From contig OZ010578.1 in the NCBI GenBank assembly GCA_963932145.1, positions 42,108,601 through 42,172,600 on the forward strand: a stretch of 64,000 bases of DNA, written 5' to 3'. This document shows, one piece after another, positions 42,570 through 52,835 of the stretch. The notes below the pieces were generated by a model, which saw only the letters and a program-made list of their open reading frames with translations, had not been told where the DNA came from and ran no database searches. The stretch is from Acanthosepion lycidas. Its lineage: Eukaryota; Mollusca; Cephalopoda; Sepiida; Sepiidae. Made by a program: the position numbers and the translations under genes. Within the stretch, counting starts at the first letter, position 1. Every line of letters starts with the position of its first letter.

Positions 42570-42800
42570 TGGATCTTCTAGACAAGGTCGTAAGTTCTTT
42601 GATAAAAGTTTCTTTTCTCGCCTGTGGAACTATTTCGGCTCTTCAAAAATTTACATGCAATATCAACTGTTATCTTCTTGAATCCTCTTCTTTTATTGTT
42701 CTCGCTCCATAATAATTTTTTTCATCTTATTCATTCACGCTCAGTAGCCCCTTGTGTCTTAGTGGTTTTATTCCCCTGCTTGGGGTAAAATGATTAAAAA
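42570..42800 (+). mobile_element. LINE-A 3' end, fragment
   Basis: 'tctcgcctgtggaactattt' (Leu-Trp-Asn block), 3' UTR 'cacgctcagtagccccttg' and terminal 'cttggggtaaaatgattaaa'. Confidence 0.85.
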
Positions 42801-42849
42801 AAAGGAAAGGAAAGGGAGAAGAAAGGACGAACCATCAATTCTAAAATCG

Positions 42850-43390
42850 AGAAAAAGCCAAAGATGTAAACTATGAATTGAAAGATGCCTTCCAAAAGCT
42901 AAGCAAAGTATTAAAAAACAGGGAAATTTCGTTAGAAACAGAGTAAAGAGTGCTGAACTGCTATGTAATATCAATTCCTCCTGTATGATAGCGAATTTTG
43001 GACAATTTCTTCACATATAAAGAAAAGACAAGAGGCAACAGAAATTTGGTCCTTCAGAAGGATACTGAGAATACGATGGATGGAGGCGTATGAAACGAGG
43101 AGGTTTTAAGAAAAATGGTAACAAAAAAATGTCCACTTATACTCAGAAAGAGACAGCTGAAATATTTTGGACGTATAATAAAGGAAATTTGTCAATCACA
43201 AGGCATATATCGAAGGAAAACGAGACAAGGGGAGACAACGAAACACATATCTGGCCAGCTTGTGCAAATGAATAGCAGAGCGCGGATGGTAACGGCATAA
43301 ACGTTACTAAGAGTTACAAGCGATAGATAGTTGTGGAAAGCTATGTTTTCGCACGTCACGGCAAGTAAAAGAAGAAGATTCTATTAATTA
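42850..43390 (+). mobile_element. LINE-C C-terminal region
   Basis: Reads Arg-Ile-Leu-Arg-Ile-Arg-Trp-Met-Glu-Ala near 43065, Lys-Met-Val-Thr-Lys-Lys, then LILRKRQLKYFGRIIKE (43130-43190) and Leu-Trp-Lys-Ala-Met-Phe-Ser-His-Val near 43340. This is the R-R-M-L-R-I-P-W ... R-K-R-Q-L-K-F-x-G-H tail of RTE/CR1-type LINEs. Frames shift several times. Confidence 0.8.
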
Positions 43391-43547
43391 CTCAATTTAA
43401 GAGAAGAAAAACTCTTTCTATTGAAAATTACTAATAAGATACGATATCCCGACTGAATGAAGAACTTGAAATTTAAATTGCTTATCACTTATGTGGAAAG
43501 ATAAAATTCTACACAGTATTTGAAACATATCTCAAATTATTCATCTG

Positions 43548-44105
43548 CACACTATTTACATTATTCGGACTATTGTCCTGATCTTTGTCGCCATATTTAT
43601 TACAACGTTTCGGACACATGACACAGTGTATAAAGACATTAGTTAGATCCAGTGACAAGACCCAAAGAGTGTGAGTTCAATACCCGGTTAAGGCAGTGGA
43701 GAACTTGGAGAGGGGAATTAGCAGGAGATAACTGATAACTGACATCCATTAAACATGGCACGTGGAACTAGAACAGTCTACTCCAGTGAGCGAAATAAAG
43801 GGTTCAGTTCGACTTTCCAACCACCTGAAGAAGGCCGGAGCGTACAACGGCCGAAACGTTTAATAAATATGACGACAAAGTTGAGGACAATAGTCCGAAT
43901 AATGTAAATAGTATTCATAATACCTCATCTCAGAAATATAGACAGATGTTCAGTTCGACATTCCAATAACCTGAAGAAGGCTGCAGTGTACAACGGCCGA
44001 AACGTTTAATAAATATGACGACAACGATGAGGACAATAGTCCGAATAATGTAAATTGTATTCATAATACCTCATCTCAGAAATATAGACAGATGTTCATC
44101 TGCAA
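43548..44105 (+). mobile_element. S1 SINE with inverted 5' tail and doubled hammerhead-tail module
   Basis: Inverted tail 43550-43613, joined to the tRNA-like head (43614-43700), body, and two successive modules of block plus tail (43800-43948 and 43949-44095). Each module ends 'cctcatctcagaaatataga'. Module period about 149 bp. Confidence 0.88.
43822..43862 (+). ncRNA. Hammerhead-like motif in S1 with perfect stem II
   Basis: CTGAAGA (43825-43831), extra A, GGCCG (43833-43837) pairing with CGGCC (43848-43852), GAAA (43853-43856), CGTT. The base after CGTT is 'taataa', so the GTG of stem I is lost here. The next module (CTGAAGA 43971-43977) has GGCTG/CGGCC, keeping the stem through a G-U. 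Confidence 0.55.
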
Positions 44106-44408
44106 TGCTTCATCTTTACTGCTTATATAGTTACTAGAAATTTTATATCCTTCAAGTAAAACACGTTCAAATAAAGCCGATTATTTTACTGTTAAATATT
44201 CAAAAATATCCTTGTGTTCATTATTACGTCCGTGCGCTATGTATAAGTAAAAGATAACGTATCAAGTAGCCAGTCTGAGTAAAAGGCCAATTCGAAATAG
44301 TAAGACGAAATCTTTCTGCGTATAGTCTAGTTTCTGTCGTACGAAAAATTCCATTCTTAAGAAAAAACTGGATTAAAAAATTTCCTAGTATCACAATATA
44401 ATAACATA

Positions 44409-45806
44409 CAGTACTGTTCAATAAGAGTGACTCACCTGACTTTTTTACTTAAAATTTTTTTCGCCTATTGTTTTCGGGGTCTAACTAATTTTTAATCTTA
44501 CTAATATAAAGACTCATTCCCGACCACCTAGTAAAATTTTTTACTCACCCTAAGGTATTCTATTGATAATTATAATTTTGGATATAAATGAGATTTAGGG
44601 AAAAACTCCTTGCAAAAAAAGTGACTCACTTATTTCCTGCAGCTAGTAATCAATAGAAACATAACCGAACAGCTTTAAATAAAGAATAATAGAGGTATAA
44701 TTTATTTATAATAGGTAATATAGGTGAAAATATTTAATAATCTATGGGCCCTCCTTTATTTTGAATAACCTTTTCAACCCCTTTTTGGCATTGACTTGAT
44801 TAGGTTCTGGCAAATCTCATCTCTAAGCCTTGAATTCGATTGGGATATGACTTTCACAACCAAATCCTCTTTGTTGTTCAACTGCTTTCTCAAGAGCCTG
44901 TACTTGATAATGCTCCATAAGTTTTCTATGGGGTTGAGGTCTGGAGATTGGGGCGGTCATGTCATAACACTCACCTGCTTCTCATCAAAGTATTCCTTCG
45001 TCAATTTTGATTTGTGACAGGGAGCATTATCCTGCATAAAATGAGCTTGGTGGGCTCGATTTGCAACCTTTCAGCAGAAGGGAGCAGACAAGACTCTAAA
45101 ATTCTCTTGTACTGCTCGCTCCTGAGGGTTTTTTTCAATAAGTTTTAAGAAACCGGTTCCTTGAAAAGAAAAGCTTCTCCAGAACATTATACTGAACGGA
45201 TGCTTGACAGTACTTACTGCTAAATTCAAAGAGCTTTCAAAGAATCTTCTTCGGATTTTAGATCGCTTATCCTTTGAATTTAGCTCAACTTTCGTTTCAT
45301 CGGAGAAGAGAACATTCTTCCAGTCTTCTACGTTAAAATTTTTGTAATAGTGAGCCCATTCAAGTCTCTTGGTTTTGTTGGCTTTGTTTATTAGCAGCTT
45401 AAACCTTCGTGTACGAGATTTGTAGCCTTGTTCTAACAGCCACCGACGGACTGTTGAAGAGGCAAGACTAACACCTTGCTCTTCGCCAAGACTGGCTGCA
45501 ATTTCTTGTCTAGTTATAGTCCTATTCTTCGCAACTCCTCTCTTGATTGCCTTGACAGTTCTATCATCAATCTTTTACTTTCGTCCTCTTGTTTCCTTCC
45601 TTGGAGCAGGAGTGACATCATTATGTGCCCTAAGCACTCGAGAGACAATTGATTACGAGGTTATAGCAATTTCTCTCGTAGATTTGCCTGCTTTTGGGAG
45701 GGCAATAATAGATGCTTTAAGTGGTTCTGAGTGGCCCTTTCTAAAAAGAGATTCGATATACTTATTGGTAACCAAACCCCAAATCTCTTCCCTCACATAT
45801 TGGTAA
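44409..45806 (-). mobile_element. Tc1-like transposon, one end missing
   Basis: A TA (44407-44408) precedes CAGTACTGTTCAATAAGAG, a Tc1-type end, with 'gtgactcac' repeated inside at 44428 and 44620. The transposase is on the minus strand, stop at 44774-44776. Visible parts: helix-turn-helix (GKSTREIA, then Thr-Arg-Gln-Glu-Ile-Ala), Asn-Val-Leu-Phe-Ser-Asp-Glu-Thr (first Asp, about 45300), MQDNAPCHKS (second Asp, about 45030) and SPDLNPIENLWSIIK (Glu, about 44930). Spacing is DD34E. In-frame stops occur in the N-terminal region and near Met-Thr-stop-Pro-Pro, with two frame changes between the first and second Asp. The opposite terminal repeat is not found by 45945, so the element is truncated and inactive. 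Confidence 0.93.
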
Positions 45807-45944
45807 CTTTCTGGTTATTTGTAATCAACTAGGGCAGACATTACTAAAAGGCCTGTAGGGTTTGAGAAGAAAAACCTTAACACTCTATTTAAATTAAGAT
45901 TTGGTACAATGGACAAATTACAAAGATTCAAATTGGATGTGTGG

Positions 45945-46072
45945 GTAATGTAATAATAATGGCTCAAAATTGTTAACCGGAGAGCCGTGTTCCAATTCCA
46001 CTCGGGATCGTTATATTCACATACGCGCTAATACCATTTGGAAAGGTATGAATCCGCGTCTTTCCCCCTAAG
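45945..46072 (+). mobile_element. S2 SINE head and early body
   Basis: 'aataatggctcaaaattg', B box 'tgttccaattccactcgg', 'taataccatttggaaaggta'. Cut off at 46073 by the LTR-like piece. Confidence 0.65.
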
Positions 46073-46327
46073 TGTTATGGTCCAGGTTAGGACCAAGAAA
46101 GAACAACACGAACACAAGAGTAGAAATAACGAAGGTATATTATACGAAATACAAGATGTGGAAGGTGTTAGTATGACTGTCAGTCTGGTTTGGAGTGAAC
46201 GACTATCGGCTCGACTCGATTCGACCCTCTCTCTTGAGAGGCGTAGTATACATAGTGTTAGGAAGAGTTCATTCTGTAGTTATAGGTAAGGACCAATGGC
46301 ACTAAGCTGTTGGTTAATTAGTAAAAC
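46073..46327 (-). mobile_element. Solo LTR-like fossil
   Basis: On the minus strand its 3' end is 'ggtcctaacctggaccataaca', paralleling the 3' end at 55770 ('gggccataaca'), and 'tactacgcctctcaagag' matches 'tactgcgcctcaagagg' at 55410. The other boundary is uncertain. Old, partial. Confidence 0.5.
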
Positions 46328-46329
46328 AT

Positions 46330-47200
46330 GTATCACTAAATCATTATTATCTTAAAAAAATTCTTACAATATAAAAAAAAAATTTTTCTGGCTTTAAATA
46401 ACCTGCAAAGGGTTGATAAATTGATCATTAGAAAACGAATGAATCAATAAAATTATAGCAGAGAAATAAGATCATATTCTATTAATTAATCAGTTTCAGA
46501 CAAAATAGTAACCTGTTTTTACTGAAAATTATTAATAACATATAATGACTCTACTGACTGGATAGCAACTTAAAATGAAATTTACTTTATAATTCATAGA
46601 GAAAGATAAAAATATATATAGCTTTTAAAACATATATCAAATTACTAATCTTCAAAGTCTCAGTTTTAAGCATGTATAGCCATTAAGTTATTAAGTTTTA
46701 AGCATGCATAGTTATTATGTTATTATGTTATAGTCTTCCAAACACTTACATTCAAATAAAGACAAGCATTTTCTGCTAAATATGCGCATGTATTCTTGTG
46801 TTTACTACTATGTCCGTGCACCATGTATAAATAAAACTCAACGTATCAAGATGTTAGTACAACTAAACAGCCTGCGTAAAAGTCTTCCATTGCTATGTGT
46901 CTAATTTTTGCCATTTGAAATTAGTTGCCATAAGAAATTGGACTAAAAAAATGTAAAATTCCCATCAACATTTTCTTGATTACAAAAATGTTGTATATGC
47001 ACTTGATCTTCTTTTTCTTTTTTTTTTTTTTGCAGACAAGGCGTAATTTTCAGTCCCCTCAACTTTCCACAAGGTAAAACCTGAAATTTTGCTATTAATG
47101 TATCGACTTGTAAGAATTTCGGATATTGACTGTTCTATATTGCCAGGGTAAAATTCTCAGGAACTAGACTGACCACCAATTAGAAAACCCGAGTATACAA
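46330..47200. other. AT-rich spacer without a gene
   Basis: Similar in wording to 43390-44240 ('tgactctactgactggatagc' and 'cgactgaatgaagaac', 'tgtccgtgcaccatgtataa' and 'gtccgtgcgctatgtataag'), so the two stretches are old duplicates of an unidentified repeat. Confidence 0.55.
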
Positions 47201-47201
<1 letters not shown>

Positions 47202-47245
<44 letters not shown>

Positions 47246-47516
47246 TCTGTTTGTTACGTTTCCTGCTTTGTATCCTGTAGATCCGGGCCCAAACTATGGT
47301 CCTTAGGCCCTATAAGAGATCTGTCATTTAACTGATAGCACTTTTCTTAGTATATAGGATGTTCCTAGTAGGGCGATTTTCTGGGCAACTTGTATGTTGA
47401 TATTACCTGGGACATTGTTGGTAAAATTGTCCATTTCTTTTCCCAGAGCTCCGATTACTATTGGTACGTTAAAAGACTTTATTCCCCATATTCTGTTAAT
47501 CTCGATCTCCAGGTCC

Positions 47517-47572
<56 letters not shown>

Positions 47573-47575
47573 TTC
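47202..47575 (-). mobile_element. LINE-D tail between two (ATT)n runs
   Basis: Minus frame within 47324-47512: Lys-Asp-Leu-Glu-Ile-Glu-Ile-Asn-Arg-Ile-Trp-Gly, Val-Pro-Ile-Val-Ile-Gly-Ala-Leu-Gly, then AQKIALLGTSYILRKVLSVK. (ATT)n at 47202-47245 (3' side) and 47517-47572 (5' side). Confidence 0.8.
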
Positions 47576-47888
47576 CTTTAATTTCTGTTCTATACTCATT
47601 TCCTTCCGGGTCCCAACCAGAGACTTAAGGTCAGAAATTGCATCATAATATTTTCCACTGAGCATTTTTGTAAAAAAGAAAAAGAAAAAGAAGACAACCT
47701 AAGATCATATACATTTTGCATAGATAAGGCCTGTGTGAGCTGTATTTATGAGTACAATTTTTAGTATTTTTTAAGGCTTGGGATACCACGTATTCCTTCA
47801 ATAAGTCTATCGAAACCTTTTCCAATCAATCCGAGGGCTCCAACTACAACTGAAAATATTCATGTCTTCGGATGCCAAATTTTTGAGA

Positions 47889-47930
<42 letters not shown>

Positions 47931-47935
47931 CTTAT
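47576..47935 (-). mobile_element. LINE-D 3' UTR and tail, second unit
   Basis: 'gacttaaggtcagaaattgc', 'gcttgggataccacgtattc', 'aatccgagggctccaacta', the same order as 50420-50700 and 35540-35765. It ends at (ATT)n 47889-47932, so two LINE-D tails lie in tandem joined at (ATT)n. Confidence 0.75.
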
Positions 47936-47979
47936 AAGAATGACAAGGCGCAGATTAGTCCCAAAACTAAGCATATTTT

Positions 47980-48017
47980 AAGCATGAAGCGAGGGTCATG
48001 ACCCTCGCTTCATGCTT
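47980..48017. repeat. Perfect 38-bp palindrome without spacer
   Basis: 19-bp arms starting aagcatgaagcgagggtca, centre between 47998 and 47999, no mismatch. No coding or transposon context explains it. Confidence 0.95.
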
Positions 48018-48129
48018 TTCTTTTTTCATGTAAACCAAAAATAACAATAAAATTACGCATATGGCATCACCTAAAAATACAGTACCTACAAAAAAACTTA
48101 CAAAGTTGATCATCCCCGCACCACTCTTA

Positions 48130-48600
48130 TTAACATTTTTTTAGTCATTTCACCACAAGCAAGGTGGTAATACCATTAGTACACATGGAGTGAAAGTGAA
48201 AGAGAAATAGGGAGGATTGAGGAAAGGACAAAAAAAAAAAAAAAAAAAAGAACAGAGTTCGAGAAGACACAAGATGGCGACCGAAGTTGCATTTAAATTA
48301 TTGAAGATTGTAGTTATCAGGGAAGCAAGAAAACGGAAGGGAGTTCCACAACTGAGAAGAGTAAGAAAAAAACTGCTAGAGAAGAAGTGGTGGTTGCATT
48401 TAGCTATTTCAAAAGTAAAAGGGTGGGACCTAGTTGCCAATCTAGTAGCCCGTTTAAATTCATGTAGTCGGGGAAGTATGGGAAAAAAAGTTCGTTAGAG
48501 CAGTTGCTATGAGAATGTTTGTAGAAAAATCCATGTAACATCGGTGAGAAAGTGATTGAAGTCGTGATGACTGGTCAGAATCGATTACATTTTTACAGAT
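48130..48600 (-). mobile_element. LINE-A 3' half, antisense fragment
   Basis: Minus frame 48150-48440 gives ATRSHPFTFEIAKCNHHFFS, the LINE-A tail, and the end at about 48147 reads 'cttgtggtgaaatgactaaa'. Confidence 0.88.
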
Positions 48601-48609
48601 CCTTCTTTG

Positions 48610-48919
48610 GATTTTGTCAAGAATAGCGAGATGTACAGCAGGAGAACCAGACCAGATATGGCAACCGTAGTCAATACACAGAAGAATGGTAGATTTGTAA
48701 ATAAGAAAGATGGCTTCTGACGATAAAAATTTTCTGGCACGACACAGTACGGAAAATAAGTATTTCTCATTAAGTTTATTTTAGGAGGCATTCATGAAAT
48801 AAAGCCCAAAAGACAGAAATCAACTAAAATTACCTGATGTTGAAAAAAGTGTATAAGAAGAAATAAAATTAAAAAAAAGTGTAGGAGAAAAAGAAAGAGA
48901 GAAAAAAAAAGAATATGTA

Positions 48920-48957
<38 letters not shown>

Positions 48958-50325
48958 AAAAAAAATTGTATCGGAAAAAAATAAACTGTTTCCTCTTTGG
49001 AAAGAACACCTTCTGGAAACTTACAAAATAAGTTTTAATTAATCCAATTAAAATTCTCTTGAAATATTTCATGAAGTTTTCTTTTGCTATTCACAACATT
49101 AAAATAACTATTTTTCAAACGTTACTTGTTAACATTACAAACAGATTTGCATTTGTTTGTTTAGTTTAGTATTTGCTGAACTGACTGACCTCAAACCTGG
49201 ATGAATTTTTTCTTTATTAGATTTGTCTCCTATTCATAAAAATGAATCATTATTTTCGTTTGCAGTTACCAGTAACTCTTTAAATGATATTTAAGTCAAC
49301 ATCGATATATATATATATAATATAAATGATATCTTGGTACCAAGAAACCGTGAGTTGATATATTTTTAATTTCTTTTTTCTCTTTTTGGAAAGGACTTCA
49401 TAATAAGCTTCACCGGCCAGTCTCCTGAGTTGAAACATGAGACACACAATTTGGTTTGACAACTGACCGTAGTAGTAGCAGTAGTTGTAGAAACAGCAGC
49501 AGTGGTTGTGAGATGTGATAGGTTCTACATGGCGCGCCATTATGGTGGCTAAAACGTTGGTCAAGCCAGCAAAGAAGGACGAAGGCCAGATAGCATTTTT
49601 TTTTTTTTTAGGTTACACGTTTAAACGTCAATGTCGGGAAATATAGGAATGAATAATATTACTATCAGATGATTAAATTTAAATACTTTTCTTCTTTCGG
49701 CATTTTCTAAAGAAGGAAGAACTATTTTTATATTGCTTAGTTTTTAAAATTATGTGTTTTTTTCTTTTCTTTCTGTGATTTTTTTCTTTCTTTTTTTTTT
49801 TTTCATCCATAGTTGTGTAGGTGGAGAGATAAATTTTACAGATTCGCTTAGGTGTTCTTTTGTTTGTTTCCTTTTTTGGCGGGGTGGGGGGCATTTTTTT
49901 ATTGTAGGGAACAAAGGATGTTTAAAATAAAAATGATGTTGGACGTGAAAAAAAGAAACAAATAATTTTGTTTTTTGTTTTTTTACAGTCATCGATTACT
50001 TTTACTTTTTTTTTTTTTTTTTTTAAAAATAATCGATTTTTAGATCGTCTGTAAAAATAATAAAATACAAAAAAAAATATAATGGTAAAAAATAAAACCA
50101 TTTTTTTTTTCTTAAGGCGACTTTTCATCATAGAGAAAAAAAAAGATACTCGATTCACGCATAATTTTTTCTGCACCCATGACGACATTAACATAGAAAA
50201 TAAAACAGACGTGAACCGTTGTTAGAATCTATTTGAACTGTTGGAGGAAAGTTTATCAAACGTAAATAATGGAAGATAATCCCGGTTGACACAGGAGTAG
50301 GCGACTAGTCACTAAATTATTTCAA
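48610..50325. other. Homopolymer-rich spacer without a gene
   Basis: A33-type run at 48925-48954, several T-runs at 49590-50020. Lys-rich and Phe-rich frames here are homopolymer artefacts. 'cggccagtctcctgagttg' near 49410 and 'atggcgcgccattatggtgg' near 49530 are unique-looking. Confidence 0.5.
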
Positions 50326-50334
50326 AAGCTGTCA

Positions 50335-50764
50335 CCTCTTATTTTGCAACAAAATTTGATAAGTCTTATCATAGCATATTATTATTATTATTGTTGTTGT
50401 TGTTGTTGTTGTTGTTGTCGTTTCCCTTGATTTCAGGAGTATACTCATTTCTTTCCGGACCCCAACCAGAGACCTAAGGTCAGAAATGACTTCATGATAT
50501 TTTCCACTGATCATATCTTAAAAGAACAAAACAAAAATAATCTAAGATCACATACATTTTAGATAAAGAAAGCTCTTCATAATGCGTGATTTGTACTTGT
50601 GAGAACAATTTGTTATATTTTTTTAAGGCATGAACTACCAGAAATCCCTGTCGGAACCTTTTCCAATGAATCCGAGGACTCCAAATATAACAGGAATTAC
50701 TGATGTCCTTATGTGTCACATTTTTGAGATTTCCATTTCAAGATCGTTATTATTATCATCATCA

Positions 50765-50820
<56 letters not shown>

Positions 50821-50822
50821 TG
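50335..50822 (-). mobile_element. LINE-D 3' UTR and tail with (ATT)n at both edges
   Basis: (ATT/TTG)n 50378-50418, UTR 'gacctaaggtcagaaatgac', degenerate coding tail to 50745 ('tgagatttccatttcaaga' = Leu-Glu-Met-Glu-Ile), then (ATC)n(ATT)n 50748-50820 at the truncated edge. Confidence 0.75.
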
Positions 50823-51112
50823 GGGTTTGCAAAAGGATATAGGGATGTTGCATCAGTGATATCAATGATGCTTTCCTCCCCAACGAAGATTATCGCAAGA
50901 CAATCTTTCTGTCTAATATCTCCTCATTTGGCATCGGCCTTATGCGGTACCTCGGTAAGATTTAAAGATATCACTGTAATAATGAAGTTGTGCACCAATG
51001 ACAAAACAAAGTTTCTCGCGTCTATATTAATGTGCTTGCATGTGCGCATGCGTGTATGTAATAAGGTAATGAACCTTTACATTACAAACGTCTCGGAAAG
51101 AATATATATATA

Positions 51113-51124
51113 TGGGGGGGGAGG

Positions 51125-51163
<39 letters not shown>

Positions 51164-51225
51164 GAGAGAGAGAGAGAGACAGTGAGAGAGAGAAAAAAGA
51201 GAGAGAGACAGACAACAGACTGATA
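51113..51225. repeat. G-run, (TA)n, (GA)n compound repeat
   Basis: A G8 run, TA units 51125-51160, GA units 51161-51225. Confidence 0.93.
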
Positions 51226-51464
51226 GATATTGAATAAAGCATATTTAGACAGTAAGTATTTATCCAAACAAGTTTTATTAAAACACAGACACCACATTGG
51301 TTCTTAAAACTAACTGAAATAGCCGAAAGTACTTCAACAAACAACTGCACAAACATTGAATTTCGGACAGGTTATACACAGTTTCGATCCCAGTACATAG
51401 CACATTCGAAAACTGTAAAAATACAATAAAAATTAAACAGACATTGGTTCTTTTTAATCAAACT

Positions 51465-51465
<1 letters not shown>

Positions 51466-51495
<30 letters not shown>

Positions 51496-51512
51496 GTCTG
51501 TCTGTATGTGTG

Positions 51513-51574
<62 letters not shown>
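51466..51574. repeat. (TC)n, (TG)n, (TA)n compound repeat
   Basis: TC units 51466-51495, TGTC/TGTA words, then TA units 51519-51574. Confidence 0.93.
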
Positions 51575-51577
<3 letters not shown>

Positions 51578-51589
51578 AAAGAACAGTAG

Positions 51590-51870
51590 GATATATAATC
51601 CGGTGTTCTTATAGATATTTTTATTTTTACAAAATAGTGCTCAATGTAAATTTACAGAGCATTAATATTATAAATTAATTGATTTAAAATATGTTTTTTT
51701 TCGCTACACAGTTCTAACCATGTTTCAAAAATGGAAGCTGAAAGTTTCGAATTTAATTTTGTAATTAAATTAAAGACATTAGTTCCATTTCATCCTCAAG
51801 CGAATTTTGGAGTAACTTTTAAAATTACTGCGTTTTAAAAACACAGCAAAATCATAATTCACGTTTCCAA
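51590..51870 (-). repeat. Penelope-end-like remnant (weak)
   Basis: The minus strand shows 'cgcttgaggatgaaatgg' upstream of 'ttcgaaactttcagcttcc', with 'tttaatttaat...aaattaaat' able to form a stem between. The layout resembles the two-box motif but neither box matches consensus. 'ttgaggatga' also occurs at 30650. Confidence 0.3.
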
Positions 51871-51874
51871 GGAT

Positions 51875-52520
51875 ACAGAGAAATCCAGTTCAACCAGACA
51901 AGGGGTGTTTGTGTGTGTGTGTGTGTTAGTGTGGCTGTGTGTGTTAGTGTGTGTGTCATATATGTCCATAAAAAACAATAAAAAATTAAATATAATGTCA
52001 AAAATAATTATAATAAAATGATTATAACAATTATAATTATTAATAGTTCACTCAATATTACTGTCACCCGTTTCTCCAGCACCACAAAATAACCAGATAA
52101 TAAATAAATAATAATACTCGTTTTGTTGTTTCCACAATAATGATTCTGAAGCAGGTATATACAAAATAAATTGCCAGAACTGTTCCTCAATATACAATGG
52201 GAAAACTTGCAGAAATAAAATAAAAATAAAGTACGTACGAACGTAAGAGAAACCTTATACACAACAGTTTATCAAATGCATTAGTCATACATAGAAGTAA
52301 ATTCTACTACAACTTAGACCAAGCAAATGCCACAGTTATTAAAAATGAAAGTTACTTGTTTAGAGGGAAAATTCTCAAAACACCGTTATTGAATCATATC
52401 AAAATATAAATCTGTACACCAGATTCTTCCCAATATCTACTTTCCTGGAAGAATTATTATCCCAAACCAAGATACATGAACACAAAAATACAAAAATATA
52501 AAATAAAATAAAAGGATTAT
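51875..52520. other. Spacer without a gene
   Basis: (TG)n at about 51908-51955; otherwise AT-rich, nothing recognised. Confidence 0.5.
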
Positions 52521-52524
52521 TGAA

Positions 52525-52835
52525 CTCACACTCTTTGGGTCCTGTCACTGGATCTAATTAATGCCTTTATCCACTGTGCCATGTGTCCTGGTTAAGGCGG
52601 TGAAGAACTTGGAGAGGGGAATTAACAGGAGATAACTGATAACTGACATCCATTAGACATGGCACATGGAACTAAAACAGTCTACCCCAGTGAGCGAAAT
52701 AAAGGGTTCAGTTCGACATTCCAAACGCCTGAAGAAGGCCGGAGCGTACAATAAATATGGCAACAAAGATGAGGACAATAATCCGAATAATGTAAATAGT
52801 GTACATAATACCTCATCTCAGAAATATAGACAGAT
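52525..52835 (+). mobile_element. S1 SINE with its tRNA head inverted
   Basis: The head lies on the minus strand (52527-52591: 'gaactcacactctttgggtc' to 'ccactgtgccatgtgtcc'), directly followed by the S1 body on the plus strand ('tggttaaggcggtgaagaac' onward). In the 37.7-kb copy the same pieces are collinear. CTGAAGA is at 52729-52735 but the GAAA box is deleted. Confidence 0.85.

Noticed and set aside
51740-51840. Hammerhead-like arrangement on the minus strand
   Set aside because: The first box is CTTGAGGA and stem I is absent; retained only as a weak repeat remnant.
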